This document shows, piece by piece, positions 8,428-16,823 of a stretch of 64,000 bases of DNA (positions are counted from its first letter, which is position 1; each line of letters starts with the position of its first letter). The stretch lies in the NCBI GenBank assembly GCA_045648025.1, contig JAZRNH010000045.1, forward strand, positions 1 to 64,000, in the 5' to 3' direction. The position numbers and the translations under genes are program-made. Origin of the DNA: RGIG1681 sp045648025 (lineage in GTDB: Bacteria > Bacillota > Clostridia > Christensenellales > UBA1242). A model generated the notes under the pieces. That model was not told the origin of the DNA and searched no databases. It worked only from the letters and a program-made list of their open reading frames with translations.

Positions 8428-9414
8428 ATGCTTAATTATTCTAATGTTATTGAAAATTCTGCGGCAATCAAAACAATTGAACTTGATATTTCAAGGTCAA
8501 GAATTTCTCATGCATATTTATTTGTAAGTAAAGACAAAAAATATTTAAAGCAATTTGCTGAAACTGTTGCAATAAAACTTGTTAATATAAACGAAACAGA
8601 ATTTGCAGAAAAAAATTTGCTTAGAATAAAAAAGAGAACACATCCTGATGTTAGCTTTTTTGGTGAAGACAAAGCAATTTCTGCCGAAGTTGCAACAGGC
8701 ATTGTTGAATCTTCAAGCATTACTCCTTTTGAGGCTGATAAAAAGATTTTTGTTATTGAAAACTTTCAAAAAGCAAATGAATCAGCTCAAAACAAACTCT
8801 TAAAAACAATTGAAGAACCTGCAAAAAACACAATTTATATCTTGTGTGCAACAGCAACCAGCAAGATTCTTCAAACAATTCTTTCAAGAGTTAAAAAGAT
8901 TGATTTAGATGAGCTTTCAAAAGAAGATATCAAAAATATGCTCATTGAAACTGGTGTAAAACAAGAAAAGGCAGAAATTCTTTCAAGCTGTGCAAATGGA
9001 GACGGTGAGTTTGCTGAAAAACTTGCAACAGATGATGGCTTTGTTGATTTTTTCAACAATATTGTTTCTTGCTTGTTTGAAATCAACGGAAGCAGAGATG
9101 TTTTAAAATTTTCAAGTATGTTTACGGCAAAATCAGTTGACCAAGAAGAATTTATTAATCTTGTTCAAATTTTGTTAAGAGATATTATGGTGCTTTTATC
9201 AGGAAAAGAAGATTTGGTTGTTTGTAAACATATTTTGCCAAAATTAAAAGTTATTTCTTCAAGTTTAAACCTTTCAGCGGTTCAAATTTTGATAGATACC
9301 TGCTTTAATGAAAAAAAGAAACTTTCTTTTAATGTTAACAGCACTGCTGTTATTGATGACTTTTTATTTAAATTAGCGGAGGTTAAAGTAAAATGCAGAA
9401 GATTGTCGGTGTAA
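8428..9414 (+). CDS. holB: DNA polymerase III delta' subunit
   Basis: Clamp-loader subunit that helps open the beta clamp at the replication fork. The 328-residue protein has the AAA+ fold with the hallmark NKLLKTIEEP at about 110-120 and ILSRVKKIDL at about 150-160, where the SRV/SRC motif of clamp loaders sits. The Walker A loop is degenerate, as usual for delta'. The N-terminal SRISHAYLF matches the family start. The end overlaps ricT by 22 bases, a clear operon, and the holB-ricT order is that of B. subtilis. Confidence 0.93.
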   Translation: MLNYSNVIENSAAIKTIELDISRSRISHAYLFVSKDKKYLKQFAETVAIKLVNINETEFAEKNLLRIKKRTHPDVSFFGEDKAISAEVATGIVESSSITPFEADKKIFVIENFQKANESAQNKLLKTIEEPAKNTIYILCATATSKILQTILSRVKKIDLDELSKEDIKNMLIETGVKQEKAEILSSCANGDGEFAEKLATDDGFVDFFNNIVSCLFEINGSRDVLKFSSMFTAKSVDQEEFINLVQILLRDIMVLLSGKEDLVVCKHILPKLKVISSSLNLSAVQILIDTCFNEKKKLSFNVNSTAVIDDFLFKLAEVKVKCRRLSV

Positions 9415-10472
9415 AAAGAAGCGACGATAAAAACATATATTATTTTTCGCATAACTTAGAACTTGTTCAAGGGGATAAAGTTGTTGTGAATTTTGATGAG
9501 TTCCAAACCGTTGCAACTGTTGTTAGAGTTGATCCAAAAATTGATGATGCAGCAGCAAAAGAAGTTGCTAAAATTGTTAGAATCGCAACTGATGCAGATT
9601 TGAAAAAATATAATGAACTTCAAGCAAAGGCAAAATCAAACTTGAAAAGCATTAAAACAAAGTCGTTAGAACTTGGTTTAATGATGAAGTTTGTTGCTGC
9701 TGAATATAGCTTGGATAATTCAAAAATAATTATTACTTTTTCAAGTGAAGAAAGAGTTGATTTTAGACAATTTTTAAAAGACCTTGCAGCAATGCTTAAA
9801 ACTAGAATTGAGCTTAAACAAATTGGTCAAAGAGATGAAGTTAAGGTTATTGGTGGTGTTGGTCCTTGTGGAGAGCCATGCTGCTGTGCAAGATTTTTAA
9901 ATGAATTTGAACATGTTACTGTTAAAATGGCAAAAATTCAAGGCTTGTCACTTTCACCAACAAAGATTAACGGAATTTGTGGAAGACTTATGTGTTGTTT
10001 GGGATATGAATCTGAGGTTTATGAAGAAGTTTTGTCTAGGATGCCAAAAGTGAATTCAGAAGTAATTTCACCAAACGGAAAGGGTCAGGTTGTTTATAAT
10101 GATATTCTTCACGAAAGAGTATCTGTAAAAAGACAAGCAGAAGGTGACACTTTTATTGTTGAAGATTTTGCTCTTGAAGAACTTGAATTTGAAGGTCACA
10201 AGGCAAAACCAGCAAAAAAAGAAGAACCAAAGATAAAAGAAGAAAAACCTGTTCAAACTGAAGAAGTTATGATGCTTGGTGGCGAACAAGAGAATAAAAA
10301 GCCATTTAACAAGGCAAATAAACACAAAAACCACCAAAATAAACCAAGTGAAACTGTGGAAAGTGGCAAATCTGAAAATAAAAATGGTCAAGAAAAGCCA
10401 AAACACAAAAAGCATCATGGGTTTAAAAACAAAAATAAACAAAAATCATATAATAATAAAAACAACGAATAA
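9393..10472 (+). CDS. ricT: PSP1-domain protein RicT (YaaT)
   Basis: In Bacillus, RicT works with RicA and RicF as an Fe-S-containing complex that affects RNase Y-dependent mRNA maturation and phosphorelay to Spo0A. The conserved cysteines are present: Cys159 and Cys163-165 in GPCGEPCCCARF, and Cys196, Cys201 and Cys202 in INGICGRLMCCLGY. The PSP1 core spans about residues 1-240. A 120-residue tail rich in Lys, Asn and His looks disordered and is longer than usual. The start lies within the end of holB, after GCGGAGG. yabA, which follows ricT in Bacillus, is absent here. Confidence 0.93.
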   Translation: MQKIVGVKRSDDKNIYYFSHNLELVQGDKVVVNFDEFQTVATVVRVDPKIDDAAAKEVAKIVRIATDADLKKYNELQAKAKSNLKSIKTKSLELGLMMKFVAAEYSLDNSKIIITFSSEERVDFRQFLKDLAAMLKTRIELKQIGQRDEVKVIGGVGPCGEPCCCARFLNEFEHVTVKMAKIQGLSLSPTKINGICGRLMCCLGYESEVYEEVLSRMPKVNSEVISPNGKGQVVYNDILHERVSVKRQAEGDTFIVEDFALEELEFEGHKAKPAKKEEPKIKEEKPVQTEEVMMLGGEQENKKPFNKANKHKNHQNKPSETVESGKSENKNGQEKPKHKKHHGFKNKNKQKSYNNKNNE

Positions 10473-10487
10473 AGACCTCAAAATATC

Positions 10488-10516
10488 TTGATATAATTTT
10501 GGGTCTGGAGTATAAT
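10488..10516 (+). promoter_or_regulatory. Promoter for ferredoxin-trmN6
   Basis: TTGATA (10488-10493), a 17-base spacer and perfect TATAAT (10511-10516), 33 bases before the ferredoxin ATG. Confidence 0.75.
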
Positions 10517-10548
10517 TAATCTTGTAAATTTACATAAGGAGATTTATT

Positions 10549-10725
10549 ATGGCATACAAAATTCTTGCAGACAAATGTATTGGTTGTGGTGCTTGTGCAG
10601 GTGCTTGTCCTGTTGCTGCTATCAACCCAACAGATGACGGAAAAATGGTTATCGATGAAGAAAAGTGCATTTCATGTGGCACTTGTGCTGCAGTTTGTCC
10701 AGTAGGGGCACCTGTAAGTGAATAA
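10549..10725 (+). CDS. 2[4Fe-4S] ferredoxin
   Basis: A 58-residue clostridial-type ferredoxin, a cytoplasmic low-potential electron carrier. Both cluster motifs are complete: C10-x2-C13-x2-C16-x3-C20-P and C40-x2-C43-x2-C46-x3-C50-P. The ATG at 10549 follows AAGGAG. The last codons overlap the GTG start of trmN6 by eight bases, so translation of the two is likely coupled. Its presence next to ricT, which itself binds Fe-S clusters, may be coincidence. It indicates a fermentative, anaerobic metabolism. Confidence 0.95.
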   Translation: MAYKILADKCIGCGACAGACPVAAINPTDDGKMVIDEEKCISCGTCAAVCPVGAPVSE

Positions 10726-11446
10726 TCTTTTAAAAGAAAATGAAAGATTAGATGACTTAGAACTTGATAATTTAATGATTATTCAAGACAGAAATGGCTA
10801 CAAATTTTCTACCGACTCTGTGCTTCTTGCAAACTTTGCCAAGGCAAAACCTAGCGATGTTTGTGTAGATTTGTGCAGTGGCGGTGGAGTGGTAGCCATT
10901 CTTTTTTCATACAAAAATAAAATCAAAAAGTCTTATGCTGTTGAAATTCAAGAAAAACCTGCTGAAATGTCAAAAAGGTCAATTGAATACAACAAACTTA
11001 ATATTGAAGTTATTAATGATGATTTAAAAAACTTAAAAGAAATTTTGGGTGCTGAAACTGTTGATGTAATCACAGTTAATCCACCATATAACAAAGTGGG
11101 TGAAACCAGTGAACTTGATGAAATTGCAATTTCTACCCACGAAATAAAAACCAATTTAGATGAAATTTTGAAAACATCATCAACAATATTAAAGTTTGGC
11201 GGAAAAATTTATATGGTTCACAGGGCAGACAGGCTTGTTGATATTATGTCTGGTATGAGAAAATACAAACTTGAACCAAAAGTTTTAAGAATTGTTTATC
11301 CGAAGATTTCAAAAGAACCAAATTTGGTTTTAATTGAAGCCAAAAAGGGTGCAAAAGCCGGTTTGAAAATTATGAAACCTTTAATTTTAAACAATGAAGA
11401 CGGCTCAGAAACTGATGAATTAAAGAAAATTTACTGCAGAAAATAA
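10718..11446 (+). CDS. trmN6: tRNA1(Val) A37 N6-methyltransferase (YfiC/YabB family)
   Basis: SAM-dependent methyltransferase expected to modify an adenine in tRNA. The SAM-binding loop DLCSGGGVV is at residues 51-59 and the catalytic NPPY of amino-group methyltransferases at 121-124. The total of 242 residues is normal. I used the GTG start at 10718, which overlaps the ferredoxin stop; no better start lies nearby. In B. subtilis the homologue yabB sits in the same holB-yaaT-yabA-yabB cluster, so position supports identity. The exact tRNA target is inferred from the family. Confidence 0.88.
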   Translation: MNNLLKENERLDDLELDNLMIIQDRNGYKFSTDSVLLANFAKAKPSDVCVDLCSGGGVVAILFSYKNKIKKSYAVEIQEKPAEMSKRSIEYNKLNIEVINDDLKNLKEILGAETVDVITVNPPYNKVGETSELDEIAISTHEIKTNLDEILKTSSTILKFGGKIYMVHRADRLVDIMSGMRKYKLEPKVLRIVYPKISKEPNLVLIEAKKGAKAGLKIMKPLILNNEDGSETDELKKIYCRK

Positions 11447-11469
11447 CATTTTTTGCAGTTTTTTATTGT

Positions 11470-11976
11470 TTAAAATATTCTGCATACAAAACAAGAAATC
11501 ACAGCACCAAAAAGTGCGGAAATTAAACAAACAGGAATGATATATCTTAATTTTTTAATTTTTGTTGTTGAAAAATAAACTGCAACCACATAAAAAGTAG
11601 TTTCAGATGTGCTCATGATCACGGCAGCTGCTTTTGATATGAAACTATCTGGTCCATAGGTTTCAAACAATCTTGAAAGCATTCCAAGTGAGCCTGAGCC
11701 AGTAAATGGTCTGAGTATTAAAAATTCGGTTAGTTCAACAGGTATGCCCAAAAATTTAAATACTGGTGAAACGGCGGCCGCCAAAACATTTGACAGTCCA
11801 CTTATTGAAAGAAGTTCAACTATTGCAAAAATTGCAACTAAGTATGGCACGGTGTTTATGCAAAGGTCAATGGCTTGTTTTCCGCCATAAACAAAAGAAT
11901 CATAAGCATTTATTTTTTTGAAAAAGCTAAAAACCAAAACAAATACAATAAAAATTGGAATAATATAATCAGACAT
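11470..11976 (-). CDS. spmB: Spore maturation protein B
   Basis: Integral membrane protein of the nucleoside-recognition (GATE-like) family. In Bacillus, SpmA and SpmB are needed for full dehydration of the spore core. The 168-residue protein has four or five hydrophobic helices and the conserved stretch RPFTGSGSLGML (about residues 89-100), followed by a polar loop and STSETTFYVVAVYF. The start is two bases after the spmA stop, so translation is probably coupled. What it transports, if anything, is not known. Confidence 0.9.
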   Translation of the reverse strand: MSDYIIPIFIVFVLVFSFFKKINAYDSFVYGGKQAIDLCINTVPYLVAIFAIVELLSISGLSNVLAAAVSPVFKFLGIPVELTEFLILRPFTGSGSLGMLSRLFETYGPDSFISKAAAVIMSTSETTFYVVAVYFSTTKIKKLRYIIPVCLISALFGAVISCFVCRIF

Positions 11977-11978
11977 AG

Positions 11979-12572
11979 TTATCTCTTTTTTGATTTATTT
12001 TTGTCAAAGATAAAGTGGAATAAATAAACTAGCAAAATTGCAATGGTTGTTGAAATAATAGAGCAGATAATTGATGGCAAAATTATTCCTGATGGATTTG
12101 AACTTCCGGCAGAAGATAGCATACCAATTATTGATGTTGGAAGCAGTTGTATGCTTGAACAACTTATTGCAATAAGCATAATCATTGGAAAGGTAACAGT
12201 GTTTTTATTTTGGTTGTCTTTTTGCATTGATTCAATTGCTTTGATTCCAAGAGGGGTTGCTGCACCGCTCATTCCAAGAAGATTTGCAGACATATTCATT
12301 GAAACATATCTCTTACTTTCTTCTGAAAGGTTGTTTTTGCCAAATATTTTGTTTATAATAGGTGATAGAAGTTTTGAAACTTTTTTTGATAGTCCACTTT
12401 GCTCTAAGATTGAAAATAGTCCAATCCAAATGGCATAAATGGCACAAAGTTCAAAAGAAAGTTTGATTGCAGAATTTGCTGCTGTTATTAAACCTGTCAA
12501 AACCTGTGACGGGTCAAAAAGGCAGATAGCGACAATGCTTGAAATAAAAACAATAGTCCAAATTTTATTCAT
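11979..12572 (-). CDS. spmA: Spore maturation protein A
   Basis: Partner of SpmB; a multi-helix membrane protein of the same superfamily (197 residues from MNKIWTIVF). Conserved features are MNMSANLLGMSGAATPLG (about residues 90-107), containing the GxAATPLG motif, and a following loop leading to MIMLIAISCSSIQLLPTS. The frame extends upstream to 12626, but that start lies inside tatD. The chosen ATG has no visible Shine-Dalgarno and stands 43 bp from the divergent tatD start, so the leader must be short. Confidence 0.88.
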   Translation of the reverse strand: MNKIWTIVFISSIVAICLFDPSQVLTGLITAANSAIKLSFELCAIYAIWIGLFSILEQSGLSKKVSKLLSPIINKIFGKNNLSEESKRYVSMNMSANLLGMSGAATPLGIKAIESMQKDNQNKNTVTFPMIMLIAISCSSIQLLPTSIIGMLSSAGSSNPSGIILPSIICSIISTTIAILLVYLFHFIFDKNKSKKR

Positions 12573-12615
12573 ATTAAAAAATATGATTAAATGACTGAAA
12601 ATATGAGGTTTTATT

Positions 12616-13383
12616 ATGTTTGACACACATGCACATTTTTTATGTTATAAAGAAGATGAAATTGATGACATTATAAATGAAATGCAAGAAAACAACTTAG
12701 ATTATATTGTTAACATTGCAACAACAATCGATGAAGCAAAAAAGAGCATTGAACTTGCAAATAAATATGATAGAGTTTATACTGCAATTGGTCTTTATCC
12801 AGAATATTCGCTTGATGTGACTGACGAAGATTTGATTCAACTTGAAGAACTTGCAAAAAATGAAAAAGTGGTTGCAATTGGCGAAATTGGTCTTGATTAT
12901 CACAGTGAAAAATATGACAAAGAATCACAAAAGAAAATTTTTGTAAAACAACTTGAAATTGCAGACAGACTTGGGCTTCCATTTTGCATTCATTGCAGAA
13001 AAGCCGTTGAAGATTTGTATCAAATATTGTATGAAAATAAAAATTTAATAAATCACTCTGGAATTATGCATTGTTATAGTGAAGGGGCAGAGTGGGTTCA
13101 AAAATTTTTAGACTTAGGCTTGGTGATTAGTTTTTCTGGAAACATTACTTACAAAAAAACAGACAAGTCAGTTTTAAAACTTATACCAATAGATAAAATT
13201 GTTGTTGAAACCGATGCACCATATCTTACTCCTGAACCATTTAGGGGAAGAACAAATTATCCAACATTTGTTAATTTGGTTGCTAAAAAAATTGCAGAAG
13301 AACTTGAAATTGATTTTGATGAATTTGATAAACAAGTTACAAAAACCGCAAAATCGGTTTATCTTAAGATAAAAAATAAATAA
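12616..13383 (+). CDS. tatD: TatD family metal-dependent hydrolase
   Basis: Metal-dependent deoxyribonuclease of the TatD family (255 residues), proposed to act in DNA quality control. Metal ligands are visible: His4 and His6 in DTHAH, Glu in AIGEIGLDYH (about residue 94), His in PFCIHCRK (about 130), His in GIMHCYSEG (about 154), and Asp in ETDAPYL (about 205). The ATG follows GAGG. It lies 11 bp before ksgA, as yabD lies near ksgA in Bacillus, although the usual rnmV between them is missing. Confidence 0.95.
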   Translation: MFDTHAHFLCYKEDEIDDIINEMQENNLDYIVNIATTIDEAKKSIELANKYDRVYTAIGLYPEYSLDVTDEDLIQLEELAKNEKVVAIGEIGLDYHSEKYDKESQKKIFVKQLEIADRLGLPFCIHCRKAVEDLYQILYENKNLINHSGIMHCYSEGAEWVQKFLDLGLVISFSGNITYKKTDKSVLKLIPIDKIVVETDAPYLTPEPFRGRTNYPTFVNLVAKKIAEELEIDFDEFDKQVTKTAKSVYLKIKNK

Positions 13384-13394
13384 AAAGGGCAAAT

Positions 13395-14189
13395 ATGGAA
13401 AGATTTGAGTTTAAGAAAAAGTTTGGTCAAAATTTTTTGACTGATAAGAATTTACTTGCGGAAATCGTGGAAAAATCAGGTGTTATGTCTGACGATGTAG
13501 TGGTGGAGATTGGTGCTGGAAAAGGTGCACTCACTGAAGTTTTGTCAAAAACCGCAAAAAAAGTATATTCTTTTGAAATTGATAGTGAACTTGTTGAATT
13601 TTTAACAGAAAAATTTGATGGAACAAATGTTTCAATGATTTTTAAAGATGTTATGAAAGTTTCTGATGAAGAAATAAATTCTATTGTGGGTGAAAAGTTT
13701 AAGCTTGTTGCAAACCTTCCATACTATGTTACTTCTCCAATTCTTACAAGATTTTTGCAAAATGAAAATATGCTTTCTTGCACGGTTATGGTTCAAGAAG
13801 AAGTGGCTGACAGAATTATTGCTGAGCCAAAAACAAAAGACTATGGTGTGCTAACAGTAATTTGTCAGTCGTTTGGAAAGGCTGAAAAAGTTTTGAGAGT
13901 TAACAGAAAAATGTTTTATCCTGTTCCTAATGTTGATTCTGCTGTTATTCGAATTAATAAATATGAATCTGCACCACAAAACTTTGAGAAGTTTATTTCT
14001 TTTGTAAAGACTGCATTTTCAATGAGAAGAAAAAAACTTTCTAGCAACTTAGAAAGTTTGGGACTCAAAAAAGCAGACATTGAAAAGATGCTCATAGAAA
14101 ATGGTTTTAGTGACATGGCCAGGGCAGAAGAACTTTCAATTTCTGAGTTTGAAACTTTATATAATTTGTTTTGCAAAAATTCCAAATAA
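13395..14189 (+). CDS. rsmA: 16S rRNA adenine-N6,N6-dimethyltransferase
   Basis: KsgA dimethylates two adjacent adenines near the 3' end of 16S rRNA late in small-subunit assembly. The 264-residue protein opens with the family signature KKFGQNFLTDKN and has the SAM loop VVEIGAGKGALTEVL (residues 36-50). The catalytic NLPYYVTSPIL is at about 109-119. The C-terminal helical domain is intact. Eleven bases separate it from tatD, so the two form an operon. No clear terminator is seen before the next promoter. Confidence 0.96.
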   Translation: MERFEFKKKFGQNFLTDKNLLAEIVEKSGVMSDDVVVEIGAGKGALTEVLSKTAKKVYSFEIDSELVEFLTEKFDGTNVSMIFKDVMKVSDEEINSIVGEKFKLVANLPYYVTSPILTRFLQNENMLSCTVMVQEEVADRIIAEPKTKDYGVLTVICQSFGKAEKVLRVNRKMFYPVPNVDSAVIRINKYESAPQNFEKFISFVKTAFSMRRKKLSSNLESLGLKKADIEKMLIENGFSDMARAEELSISEFETLYNLFCKNSK

Positions 14190-14227
14190 TATAACAAATT
14201 TTGTATAATCGCAACTTACAAAACATC

Positions 14228-14255
14228 TTGACAAAGGGTTGCAAACAATTATAAT
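14228..14255 (+). promoter_or_regulatory. Promoter for lipoprotein gene
   Basis: Perfect TTGACA (14228-14233), a 16-base spacer and perfect TATAAT (14250-14255). It leaves a leader of about 55 bases. Confidence 0.75.
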
Positions 14256-14315
14256 TATATTGTAATAAAATTATTTATGTTGAGAGACTATATCTTAGCA
14301 TAACATGAGGGCTTT

Positions 14316-15803
14316 ATGAGAAAAATACTTAAAATTACATTATCAATGGTTATGGCAGTTGTTTGTGTATTTTCATTTACTGGCTGCAAGAAAAAAGTTT
14401 CTGAAACAACCACTGATGCTGCAAAAACAGTTTTAAATGGTGTTCAAACAAATGGAGGAATCACCGCTGTTTATGATGGTTATTTATATTTTATCAACGG
14501 AACCAGAGATAATGATGGCACAAAATTAACAAAAACAACTAGATCTGCTATTTACAGAGTTCAATATAATGCAGATGGAACTCTTGGAACAGAATATGAA
14601 GTTGTTGTTGATGACCTTGTTGGTTACACAAATGGTTCACTTTATTTCTTTGGCGATTACATGTATTATGCAACTCCATGTGCTGACAAAAACAAAAAGG
14701 CAACAGTTTTAAATGGAAAAACTTCATTTATGAGATATGACCTTGTTAACAAAAAGACACATGAAGTTTACACAACAAACTTAAACGACACAAAAGAAGT
14801 GATTTCTTATGAATATTATGTAGTTGGAACAGAACTTCACTTGGTTGTTTTTGAAACAAACAACAAAACAATCACAAGTGTAAAAGTTGACAAAAAGCCA
14901 ACAGTAAACTATGTAATTTCTGATGTTACTGCTTGTGTTCTTAGCGAAAACAACGGAACAGTTGTTACAAAAGATGCAACTGCTGATGCAAACAGCTTTG
15001 TGTTCTATTCAAAAGCACATGAATCAGTTGAACAAGACAAAGTTCAAACAGGTAACAAAGTTTATAAAACTTCACCAAGCTATGATAGTTCAGCAGTGCT
15101 TTATGATGGTGGTGAAACAATTTCAATTCTTTCAATCAGAAACGGCAAACTTATTTATGCAAACGGTTCAAAACTTTATGCTCAAACATTTACCGGTGCT
15201 GAAAAAGAAAGTTTAGTTCTTGACAATGCTTATGTTATCACTCAAAACTATTCAACAGATTCAAGCTATATGTTCCTTGAGAATGCTGATGGAACAATTT
15301 CTGTTTTATATTATGATGCAACAAGTTTTGGTCTTAACATCATCACTTGGAAAAATGGTGACCTTGAAACAGTTAACCTTCACACATTTACAAAAGATGA
15401 CAAACTTGAATTTTTGACAACAGTTACACTCACTGAAACAGAAGAAGTTGAAGAAGGTGAGACTGCCAAGTCTCATGAAGTTACTTATTTGATTTTCATC
15501 AACTCAACAAAACTTTATAAAATTGAAATTGCATTTGATGGAAATTATGAAGATTCTGCTTATGCAAGTGGTGTGATTCAAATCACAAGCACTGCTGTTA
15601 ATAGTGCATCAGGCTGCTTGATGCCAGAAGTTATTGGCAACAACTTATACATTTTTGCAAAGAACTCTGACGATAACCCATATCTTCATAAAGTTGATGT
15701 TACAAAAGACATCAAAGAAATTGAAAAAGATGAAGACAAAAAAGCAACTTTTGTTGGTGTTGTTGATGACACTGATGAAAAGAAAAAAGAAGAAGAGAAG
15801 TAA
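14316..15803 (+). CDS. Surface lipoprotein, possible beta-propeller
   Basis: The 495-residue protein has a lipoprotein signal: positive start, hydrophobic core, then FTGC with the lipidated cysteine at residue 24. The mature part repeats short beta-rich units such as VYDGYLYFING, NGSLYFFGDYMYYA and NGKLIYANGSKLYA, spaced about 50-70 residues apart. This suggests a propeller like the DUF5050-type surface lipoproteins. The last 40 residues are Lys/Glu-rich. It is a single transcription unit with a strong promoter and terminator, so it is probably well expressed. Ligand unknown. Confidence 0.85.
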   Translation: MRKILKITLSMVMAVVCVFSFTGCKKKVSETTTDAAKTVLNGVQTNGGITAVYDGYLYFINGTRDNDGTKLTKTTRSAIYRVQYNADGTLGTEYEVVVDDLVGYTNGSLYFFGDYMYYATPCADKNKKATVLNGKTSFMRYDLVNKKTHEVYTTNLNDTKEVISYEYYVVGTELHLVVFETNNKTITSVKVDKKPTVNYVISDVTACVLSENNGTVVTKDATADANSFVFYSKAHESVEQDKVQTGNKVYKTSPSYDSSAVLYDGGETISILSIRNGKLIYANGSKLYAQTFTGAEKESLVLDNAYVITQNYSTDSSYMFLENADGTISVLYYDATSFGLNIITWKNGDLETVNLHTFTKDDKLEFLTTVTLTETEEVEEGETAKSHEVTYLIFINSTKLYKIEIAFDGNYEDSAYASGVIQITSTAVNSASGCLMPEVIGNNLYIFAKNSDDNPYLHKVDVTKDIKEIEKDEDKKATFVGVVDDTDEKKKEEEK

Positions 15804-15810
15804 TATAAAA

Positions 15811-15839
15811 GGCAAGAGAAAATCTCTTGTCTTTTTTTT
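15811..15839 (+). terminator. Terminator after lipoprotein gene
   Basis: GGCAAGAGA/TCTCTTGTC hairpin with a three-base loop, then eight T. Confidence 0.88.
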
Positions 15840-15853
15840 ATTTCATCAAATAA

Positions 15854-15884
15854 AAAACCCCGCCAAAAAGGTGGGGTTTTGTTT
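15854..15884. terminator. GC-rich terminator for the TSCPD-DUF4364 operon (minus strand)
   Basis: AAAACCCCGCC pairs with the mirrored GGTGGGGTTTT and has A/T tracts on both sides. It sits directly at the end of the minus-strand operon. Confidence 0.8.
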
Positions 15885-16135
15885 TATTGTTCATTTTTTG
15901 CTTGATATTCTTTTAAAGCTTTTGCAAGTTGGTCTGGACAAGAAGTTCCGTTTCTGCAAAGAGTTCCTTCAAGAAGGGAAATCACTTCTTCAACAGGTCT
16001 GTTTTTTGCAAGTTTTGCAACACCTTGTGTGTTTCCAGCACAACCGCCAATAAACTTAACATCTGTCAAAATGCCATCTTTAACTTCAAATTCAATGAAT
16101 CTTGAACATACAGAAGAAGTTTTAAAAGTTTCCAT
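15884..16135 (-). CDS. TSCPD-domain protein (TIGR03905-like)
   Basis: An 83-residue cysteine-containing protein matching the small stand-alone TSCPD family. This domain is also found at the C-terminus of B12-dependent ribonucleotide reductases, where it is thought to bind metal. Key cysteines are in SSVCSRFIEF, IGGCAGNTQG and GTLCRNGTSCPDQLA. The function of the stand-alone form is not established. It starts five bases after the upstream DUF4364 gene, so the two form an operon. Confidence 0.9.
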   Translation of the reverse strand: METFKTSSVCSRFIEFEVKDGILTDVKFIGGCAGNTQGVAKLAKNRPVEEVISLLEGTLCRNGTSCPDQLAKALKEYQAKNEQ

Positions 16136-16140
16136 AGTTT

Positions 16141-16659
16141 TTATTCTCCATCAATTAAAATTTTATATAAATTTGCATAAACTTCACCAGCCGAAGTATC
16201 CCATTTTTTGTAAACAGTAATTGCTTCTGCACGGTTTGCAACATTGAGTTTAAGTTCAAGTTTTGTGCTGTCTGGGTCAATAATTTTTAATCTAACGGTA
16301 TAGCTTCCGTCTGGATTTTTGTTGTAATCTTTGAAATATTCTTGATTTCTTTTGAAAACCCTTCTATTTTTTTTGATAAAAACTCTAATGCTATCTCTGA
16401 TTGAAGAAGGAACTTTGTGATAAAAGAAATTAATACAATCGCGACCCTCCTGAGTTATTTTGAAATACTCAGTGCTTCCGTTAGAACTAGAAACCAAAAA
16501 CCTTGCGGTAACAAGTTCAGGCAACACTTCGGCAAGTGTCATATATGTTAGCCAATTGTTTTGGCTGCAACACATTTCGTTTAAAGTTTCTGCTGTAACA
16601 GGAATTTCCATTTGGTCAAAAACATATAATAAAATCAATTTACTAATAGTTGTGTCCAT
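16141..16659 (-). CDS. DUF4364 family protein, possible transcription regulator
   Basis: The 172-residue protein follows the DUF4364 plan. It has an N-terminal winged-helix-like segment (about residues 1-85, including a wing EYFKITQEG), a basic helix (about 95-120, KKNRRVFKRNQEYF), and a C-terminal beta-rich domain with NVANRAEAI. The family is common in clostridia and resembles PadR-like DNA-binding folds; the target is unknown. It is the first gene of the two-gene operon with the TSCPD protein. Confidence 0.85.
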   Translation of the reverse strand: MDTTISKLILLYVFDQMEIPVTAETLNEMCCSQNNWLTYMTLAEVLPELVTARFLVSSSNGSTEYFKITQEGRDCINFFYHKVPSSIRDSIRVFIKKNRRVFKRNQEYFKDYNKNPDGSYTVRLKIIDPDSTKLELKLNVANRAEAITVYKKWDTSAGEVYANLYKILIDGE

Positions 16660-16776
16660 AAAAAATCCTTAAAAAATATACTGTTAATAATATATCATAG
16701 ATATTAAAAAAAATAAATACTTTAATGCTAAATTTAAATTTTTTTGCAATTATTTGTTATGGGTGATTTTATTTAG

Positions 16777-16805
16777 TTGTTTTATTTTTAAGTGGGTGAT
16801 ATATT
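16777..16805 (+). promoter_or_regulatory. Promoter for the 16824 gene pair
   Basis: TTGTTT (16777-16782), a 17-base spacer and TATATT (16800-16805), 18 bases before the start codon. Confidence 0.5.
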
Positions 16806-16823
16806 ATTTATGTAGGTGAGAGT

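Noticed and set aside
10068..10442. Phe-rich open frame on the minus strand
   Set aside because: Complement of the Lys-rich tail of ricT (AAA/AAG codons read as TTT/CTT); no start signals.
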